Of a stretch of DNA of 9,980 bases, positions 6,397 to 9,980 are shown piece after piece. How positions within the stretch are numbered: position 1 is the stretch's first letter; each line of letters begins with the position of its first letter. The notes below the pieces were generated by a model that saw nothing but the letters and a program-made list of their open reading frames with translations, did not search any database and was not told where the DNA came from. Origin of the DNA: CAYGAW01 sp964347945 (GTDB lineage Bacteria; Chloroflexota; Anaerolineae; UBA7937; B3-Chlor); NCBI GenBank assembly GCA_964347945.1, contig CAYGAW010000155.1, positions 1 through 9,980 of the forward strand, given 5' to 3'. A program made the position numbers and the translations under genes.

Positions 6397-8042
6397 AGGT
6401 AGCCTAGGGTTCTCAGGCGTTCCTCGATCTCGGCTTCTTCATCGGCGGAATAGATGGTTGAGGCACCAGCAACGATTTCTTTCGACGCCATACCCTCATG
6501 TCGAGGTTCTCTTCGATAGGGTTTTGAGTCAAACTCGAAGATCTCCTTCAGCACCCGTCCGTCGCAATCATCGGGAACGGGCGATGCCAGGTAATGTAGC
6601 ACGGTGGGCATCACGTCCAGCAGCGAGGGATAGGCGTGCAGTTCTTTGCCGCGCTCTATGCCGTCTCCGCAGGCAACGAAGATACCTTCCCGGTGATGAC
6701 ATCCCCGGACCTGGTCCCGCGGCGTCACGTAGTCGTCTGCGAAGAAGGCGTTGGTCAGGTTGTAGCCGTCATGCAGGTCGAGAACGATGTCAGGAGCCCA
6801 ATCAACGTGTGGCCCCTCATACAGTTCTTCCCGGCGATAGGCCCGGCGCACGATGGGTGAGCCCGTTTGTGGATCGCGAAGCCCTTCAAGTTTATCCACG
6901 ATTTCCGAACAAACTCGTTCCCGTGAGGAAGGGCGGTGGTTCATGATCTTGATGGCCTTGCTCTCCGTGGCGTACAGCTGATAACCCGAGGCCTGAGTGT
7001 GCTCCCAGTCCACTTCATAGGCAACGTCTTTGGTAGCTGGGACGTGAGCTTTCATGGCTTGAGGCACCGACCTCTTCAGCGCAGTCCACCACGGCCTAGG
7101 GATAAGCCTGCGCACTGTTCGACCGGTTAGCCCCAGCCTGAGCAGGAAGCGGGAGATCTTCGAGGGATGCAGGTAGCCTTCAGCCAAGTCGGCCCGGCTC
7201 TCCAACACTCCGATCTCCTGCCAACGCGATATCTCAGTGTCATGACCCTTCCTGACGGACATGTATCCCTGATCGATGAGCCACTTGTTGATATGCAAGT
7301 CCCTGCGCTGACATTGCAGTCCGTGATCGGATATCAGGAAGAAGGTAGCCTTGGGGAAGGTGCTGGTGATCTCCCCGACGAGGCCGTCCACATAGCCGTA
7401 ACAGTCCCATATCAGGTCTTGCCTGTCCCAGAAGTGATGCCCGATCACATCGGTGGCCCTGAACAGGACCAAGGCCAAATCCCAATCCTCGCGTCTCAGC
7501 AAGGCCAGAAAGCCCGTTTTGTGCTTCTCCGTGACCTCGTAGACATCTCTGACGAGGCTGGCCCCCAAGAGGTGACTGCCACAATTGATCCGATAGCCGT
7601 CCGACACTTCGTCGAGAAAGCGCTTCACTTCGGGCGGCGACGTGCACTCCGCGTTTGCCGGCGTGAGCATTCCACTCACCACGATGCCGTTGGTTCTCGC
7701 AGGCGGGTACGTTCCCGGCACATTCATCACGATGCTTCGCTTGCCATCGCTACTCAGAATCTCCCATAGGGTCTGAGACCGAATGTCGCGGCTGTTCGAA
7801 AGGCGCCGCTGTCCGCCCTCGACGCTGAAGAAGTCAAAGACACCATGCTTGCCGGGGTTCTTCCCCGTCATGAAAGAAGGCCAGGCAGGGATTGTGGCAT
7901 AGGGAATCGTGCTCAGTAGTCGCCCCCTGGTCCCATTCGCGACCAGACGCGCTATGTGTGGCAGGTGCTCCCCTTCGATCATGGGGTCGATGATGTCGAA
8001 GGTGGCGCCGTCGAGGCCGATGACGATGACCTTTCGGTTCAT
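6393..8042 (-). CDS. Alkaline-phosphatase-superfamily phosphodiesterase/nucleotide pyrophosphatase-like hydrolase, no signal peptide
   Basis: 549 residues from the ATG at 8042. It belongs to the metal-dependent phosphodiesterase/pyrophosphatase branch of the alkaline phosphatase superfamily. Putative two-metal residues are Asp11 in GLDGATFD, the nucleophile Thr50 in YATIPAWPSFMTGKNPGKHG, Asp198 and His202 in RATDVIGHHFW, Asp239-His240 in ISDHG, and His449/His450 in GCHHREGIFVACGDGI. The C-terminus ends in the EERLRTLGYL-type tail often seen in this group. There is no signal peptide or membrane segment, so the enzyme is probably cytoplasmic, unlike many relatives. A TTG at 8084 would add 14 residues, but it lies only about 13 nt after the predicted transcription start and the added residues look unlike the family; ATG gives the standard MNRKVIVIGLDG start, although AGGGAG sits unusually close to it. 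It is the first gene of the operon and overlaps wzx. Substrate unknown: a sugar-nucleotide, a lipid-linked phosphate or the polymer are all possible. Confidence 0.85.
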   Translation of the reverse strand: MNRKVIVIGLDGATFDIIDPMIEGEHLPHIARLVANGTRGRLLSTIPYATIPAWPSFMTGKNPGKHGVFDFFSVEGGQRRLSNSRDIRSQTLWEILSSDGKRSIVMNVPGTYPPARTNGIVVSGMLTPANAECTSPPEVKRFLDEVSDGYRINCGSHLLGASLVRDVYEVTEKHKTGFLALLRREDWDLALVLFRATDVIGHHFWDRQDLIWDCYGYVDGLVGEITSTFPKATFFLISDHGLQCQRRDLHINKWLIDQGYMSVRKGHDTEISRWQEIGVLESRADLAEGYLHPSKISRFLLRLGLTGRTVRRLIPRPWWTALKRSVPQAMKAHVPATKDVAYEVDWEHTQASGYQLYATESKAIKIMNHRPSSRERVCSEIVDKLEGLRDPQTGSPIVRRAYRREELYEGPHVDWAPDIVLDLHDGYNLTNAFFADDYVTPRDQVRGCHHREGIFVACGDGIERGKELHAYPSLLDVMPTVLHYLASPVPDDCDGRVLKEIFEFDSKPYRREPRHEGMASKEIVAGASTIYSADEEAEIEERLRTLGYL

Positions 8043-8103
8043 GACTCCCTGTACCGAGAAGCGTGGGCCAAGGGCAAGTGGCAACCTTGAATGCTGCGAT
8101 CCA

Positions 8104-8132
8104 ATTCTAGATTAGGGCCGTGGCCTTGTCAA
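8104..8132 (-). promoter_or_regulatory. Sigma70-type promoter for the phosphodiesterase-to-epimerase operon
   Basis: On the minus strand the -35 box TTGACA (8127-8132) is a perfect consensus match. It is followed by a 17-nt spacer (8110-8126) and a -10 box TAGAAT (8104-8109), five of six matching TATAAT. Transcription should begin near 8097, leaving a leader of about 55 nt before the ATG at 8042. It sits in the only sizeable intergenic gap and points at a seven-gene block with no other gap over 31 bp, which is good positional support. Exact start is inferred. Confidence 0.75.
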
Positions 8133-8163
8133 ACCTTCACTGTGTCCTGGCGGGAAAGGTGGA

Positions 8164-8210
8164 GGCAGGCCTTGGCCAGCCGCTTCAGTGTCGGCGACAG
8201 GCTTGCGGCT
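8164..8210. repeat. Two overlapping inverted repeats (alternative hairpins)
   Basis: An imperfect inverted repeat at 8164-8181 pairs GGC and GGCC with GGCC and GCC around a TT centre, with one A-A mismatch. A second pair, AGCCGC at 8178-8183 and GCGGCT at 8205-8210, has a 21-nt loop. They share bases 8178-8181, so in RNA only one could form at a time. They follow the glycosyltransferase stop codon. No T tract follows on either strand, so they are weak terminator candidates. Confidence 0.4.
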
Positions 8211-8221
8211 CGGGTCAAGAA

Positions 8222-9427
8222 CTAGGCGCCTACGATCTCTCGGTACACCTCGATGATGCAGCGGGCGATACTGTCATAGGCATACCTGGCCACCGCCTGC
8301 CGTCGGATTTCCTGACGATCGAACCGGCGTTGGCCGCTGAGGACTTCTTGCAGAGCCTCCGCCAGGGCCATGTAGTCTCCCGGGGACACGAGGATGCCCG
8401 TCTCTGGCGTGACGATGTCTTCGGGCCCTCCGCATCTGGTGGTCACCACCGGCTTGCCACAGGCCATGGCTTCGATCAGCACCACACCGAAGCCCTCGCT
8501 CAAGCTTGGCAGAACCAAGAGGTCGCAAGCGTTGATCCAGAGGGGTATCTCCGTGTTGGGCCTTTTGCCCACGAAGGCCACTGCATCGTCGATCCCCAGC
8601 TCCGTGGCGAGTTCCTTGGCTCGTCCTTTGTACCTGCCCTCTCCGACGAGCACTACTTCGACGGAGTGCTGTGTGTTTCGTCTCAGTTCGCCAGCCGCTC
8701 TTAACAGGTGGTCTATGCCTTTGGAGCTCTCGATCCCGCCCACGTACAGAATCCTGGGCACTTCGTTCGTCAGTACCAGTCTCGCCTGCGCTTCCTCCTG
8801 GGCCATCGGCGCGAACCTGAGCACATCCACACCGTTGGGAATAACGGAGATCTTGCGTGGGTCCGCTCCGTGTTCGTCCACCACTTCTGTGCGCAATGCC
8901 TCACTTACCGCGATAGCTCGGTCGGATTTGGAAAATGCCCAACGCCCCATCCTTCTGACAAGCGGATGTTTCAAGTACAGGCTCACGTCGCCACCGTGGA
9001 GGGTGATGACCGTAGGTCGGCCGAACGCTTTGCCCAACATCACCGCGGCGAAACCATCGGGATACACTGTATGGGCATGGATCAGATCGAAAGGGAAGGC
9101 CTTCTCAAGCTGCTTGACGCATCCACGCAGGGACAGGTAGAAGGACAGGCCGAGGAAGGCGAAGAGGAAGTTCCTGGGGAAGACAATCGCCCTTGGGCGG
9201 AAGACCTCGACGCCCTCTCTGATCTCTCGGACTGGTGCACGGGTGTAGGCGTACCACTTCTTGAAGATCTTCAACCGGGGAAACCACGGAACTGGTGAGG
9301 CCACCTTGAGCTGGCAGTGGCCAGAGAGTGCCCTGACCTCCTCTTCAACGAAAACTCCGAGAACCGGATCTGACGGGCGCGGATAGAGGCGGGAGACAAC
9401 GAGAACCTTCAGACTATCTCTGTGCAT
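8222..9427 (-). CDS. GT-B glycosyltransferase family 4
   Basis: 401 residues with the layout of a GT4 retaining glycosyltransferase. These enzymes act on the cytoplasmic face of the membrane, moving a sugar from a nucleotide donor to a growing lipid-linked oligosaccharide. The N-terminal acceptor domain shows VSRLYPRPSDPVLGVFVEEE (11-30), DLIHAHTVYPDGFAA (114-128) and TLHGGDVSLY (142-151). The C-terminal donor domain shows IPNGVD (196-201), YVGGIESSKGIDHLL (228-242), LVGEGRY (260-266) and the EX7E motif with Glu311 and Glu319 in SLSEGFGVVLIEAMACGKPVV. There are no membrane spans beyond a hydrophobic patch near 85-100 that may help membrane association. The ATG at 9427 overlaps the polymerase gene by 14 bp, so both are probably cotranscribed. 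Donor and acceptor cannot be deduced; it may add a sugar of this same polysaccharide. Family certain, specificity unknown. Confidence 0.92.
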   Translation of the reverse strand: MHRDSLKVLVVSRLYPRPSDPVLGVFVEEEVRALSGHCQLKVASPVPWFPRLKIFKKWYAYTRAPVREIREGVEVFRPRAIVFPRNFLFAFLGLSFYLSLRGCVKQLEKAFPFDLIHAHTVYPDGFAAVMLGKAFGRPTVITLHGGDVSLYLKHPLVRRMGRWAFSKSDRAIAVSEALRTEVVDEHGADPRKISVIPNGVDVLRFAPMAQEEAQARLVLTNEVPRILYVGGIESSKGIDHLLRAAGELRRNTQHSVEVVLVGEGRYKGRAKELATELGIDDAVAFVGKRPNTEIPLWINACDLLVLPSLSEGFGVVLIEAMACGKPVVTTRCGGPEDIVTPETGILVSPGDYMALAEALQEVLSGQRRFDRQEIRRQAVARYAYDSIARCIIEVYREIVGA

Positions 9428-9980
9428 CTGCCTCGTACGTTCTCTCCATGTTGATGACGGCCAGGCTCAAGCCGAAGTGTATCCACATAGGGGCGAAGTG
9501 GATAGCACTGCTCGGGGAAAGTGAGCCGAACACGTACCCCATCAGTGCGGCAAATAGACTGGCTGCCACGAAGGCCGGGACTTGCCGCCTGGTACGTGCT
9601 GCTATCACGAAAAGGTTGCCCAGCAGCGCGGCGTAGAAAAGGAGATAGCCAACGAAGACAAGAATGCCACCGTTGACGAGCACCTCCATCCACCAGTTGT
9701 GCAGGTTATAGACCCTGTCCAGACCTCCAATGTGCTGCAAATGGTGATCCGCGTTGCCTGGTCCCACACCCAAGAAGTAGGAATCACGTAGGGCGCGTAG
9801 TCCGTCACTGATGAGTGCGATCCGCGAACCACCAGAGCCAGCTCCCGCTGACACCTCACTGGCCAAGGTATCGAACCGCCAGTGCTGAACTCCTATGTCT
9901 GGCACGGCCAGGACGGGCACTAGACCACGCACGCCGAGGCACATTGCCACAACCGCTCCAAGCAGGACGATGAGGCCGGG
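9414..9980 (-). CDS. O-antigen polymerase/ligase-like membrane protein (Wzy/WaaL family), N-terminus cut by window
   Basis: Only the C-terminal 188 residues are visible; the frame stays open to the window edge, so the start lies outside and a GTG at 9950 should not be taken as the start. The visible part holds the family's large extracytoplasmic loop and the last membrane helices. GVGPGN at visible residues 71-76, preceded by SRIALISDGLRALRDSYFL, and YNLHNWWMEVLVNGGI at 91-106 with His94-Asn95 match the Wzy_C pattern. Hydrophobic segments lie near 1-15, 105-127, 134-157 and 162-176. The protein polymerises or ligates undecaprenyl-linked repeat units outside the membrane. The nearby flippase points to Wzy rather than ligase, but sequence alone does not separate them. 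It overlaps the glycosyltransferase gene downstream by 14 bp. Confidence 0.82.
   Translation of the reverse strand, partial: PGLIVLLGAVVAMCLGVRGLVPVLAVPDIGVQHWRFDTLASEVSAGAGSGGSRIALISDGLRALRDSYFLGVGPGNADHHLQHIGGLDRVYNLHNWWMEVLVNGGILVFVGYLLFYAALLGNLFVIAARTRRQVPAFVAASLFAALMGYVFGSLSPSSAIHFAPMWIHFGLSLAVINMERTYEADAQR

Larger units (their letters stand above)
8043..8221 (-). other. Intergenic region with promoter, leader and inverted repeats
   Basis: The only sizeable gap between genes in the window. It separates the glycosyltransferase stop from the phosphodiesterase ATG. From the upstream side it holds overlapping inverted repeats (8164-8210), a sigma70-like promoter (8104-8132) and a leader of about 55 nt. 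The leader contains a weak possible hairpin, CAAGG/CCTTG at 8069-8073 and 8085-8089 with an 11-nt loop, and AGGGAG next to the start codon. I see no classic GC stem followed by a T tract, so read-through from the upstream genes is possible. No small reading frame here looks like a gene. Confidence 0.7.

Noticed and set aside
7167..7769. Plus-strand open frame of 200 codons
   Set aside because: Fully antisense to the phosphodiesterase gene, whose active-site motifs lie on the minus strand.
8043..8084. Earlier TTG start for the phosphodiesterase (14 extra residues)
   Set aside because: TTG is rare as a start, lies about 13 nt from the predicted transcription start, and the added residues do not fit; the ATG at 8042 gives the normal family N-terminus.
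8164..8181. Intrinsic terminator after the glycosyltransferase gene
   Set aside because: The stem is short and mismatched with a 2-nt loop centre, and no T tract follows on the minus strand.
8394..9298. Two long overlapping plus-strand frames (248 and 196 codons)
   Set aside because: Both antisense to the GT4 glycosyltransferase, which has complete GT-B motifs; no recognisable domain in either.
1..9980. CRISPR arrays, tRNA or rRNA genes, insertion sequences
   Set aside because: No regularly spaced repeats, no cloverleaf-like or rRNA-like sequence and no transposase or terminal repeats were seen; genes fill almost the whole window.

Overview
All recognisable genes lie on the minus strand, so transcription runs from high to low coordinates. 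The window is a piece of a bacterial surface-polysaccharide locus. Base composition looks moderately GC-rich by eye. Shine-Dalgarno-like sites, a sigma70-type promoter and tightly overlapping genes indicate a bacterium. The protein set would fit a metagenomic lineage such as Chloroflexota, but that is a weak guess and no phylogenetic marker is present.

Upstream block, 9980 down to 8222: the C-terminal part of an O-antigen polymerase/ligase-type membrane protein (Wzy/WaaL-like), cut by the window edge, overlaps a GT-B family 4 glycosyltransferase by 14 bp. A 178-bp gap (8043-8221, 179 positions) follows. It holds a strong sigma70-like promoter (TTGACA, 17-bp spacer, TAGAAT) and overlapping inverted repeats, but no convincing intrinsic terminator.

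Downstream block, 8042 down to 1: seven genes in what looks like one operon. The largest gap is 31 bp, and several junctions overlap by 4 bp (ATGA) or 17 bp. In order of transcription they are: a cytosolic-looking alkaline-phosphatase-superfamily phosphodiesterase; a Wzx-type flippase; a left-handed beta-helix N-acetyltransferase; a DegT/DnrJ/EryC1-family PLP aminotransferase; a Gfo/Idh/MocA-family NAD(P) dehydrogenase; a nucleotide-sugar 6-dehydrogenase of the WecC type; and a non-hydrolysing UDP-sugar 2-epimerase (WecB/WbpI type), which runs off the left edge with only its last few residues missing.

The last five genes supply every activity needed to convert UDP-GlcNAc to UDP-2,3-diacetamido-2,3-dideoxy-D-mannuronic acid (UDP-ManNAc3NAcA): 6-oxidation, 3-oxidation, 3-transamination, N-acetylation and 2-epimerisation. 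The order of steps is open. The set parallels Pseudomonas WbpA-B-E-D-I (6-oxidation first), but the dehydrogenases look more like WecC and the GnnA/archaeal UDP-GlcNAc 3-dehydrogenase type, which suggests 3-amination may come first. With the flippase, polymerase and glycosyltransferase, the locus most likely makes and exports a Wzx/Wzy-type polysaccharide containing this diamino-uronic acid. No initiating glycosyl-phosphate transferase is visible here.

I saw no tRNA, rRNA, CRISPR array, insertion sequence or long repeat. The long plus-strand reading frames are antisense shadows of the minus-strand genes.
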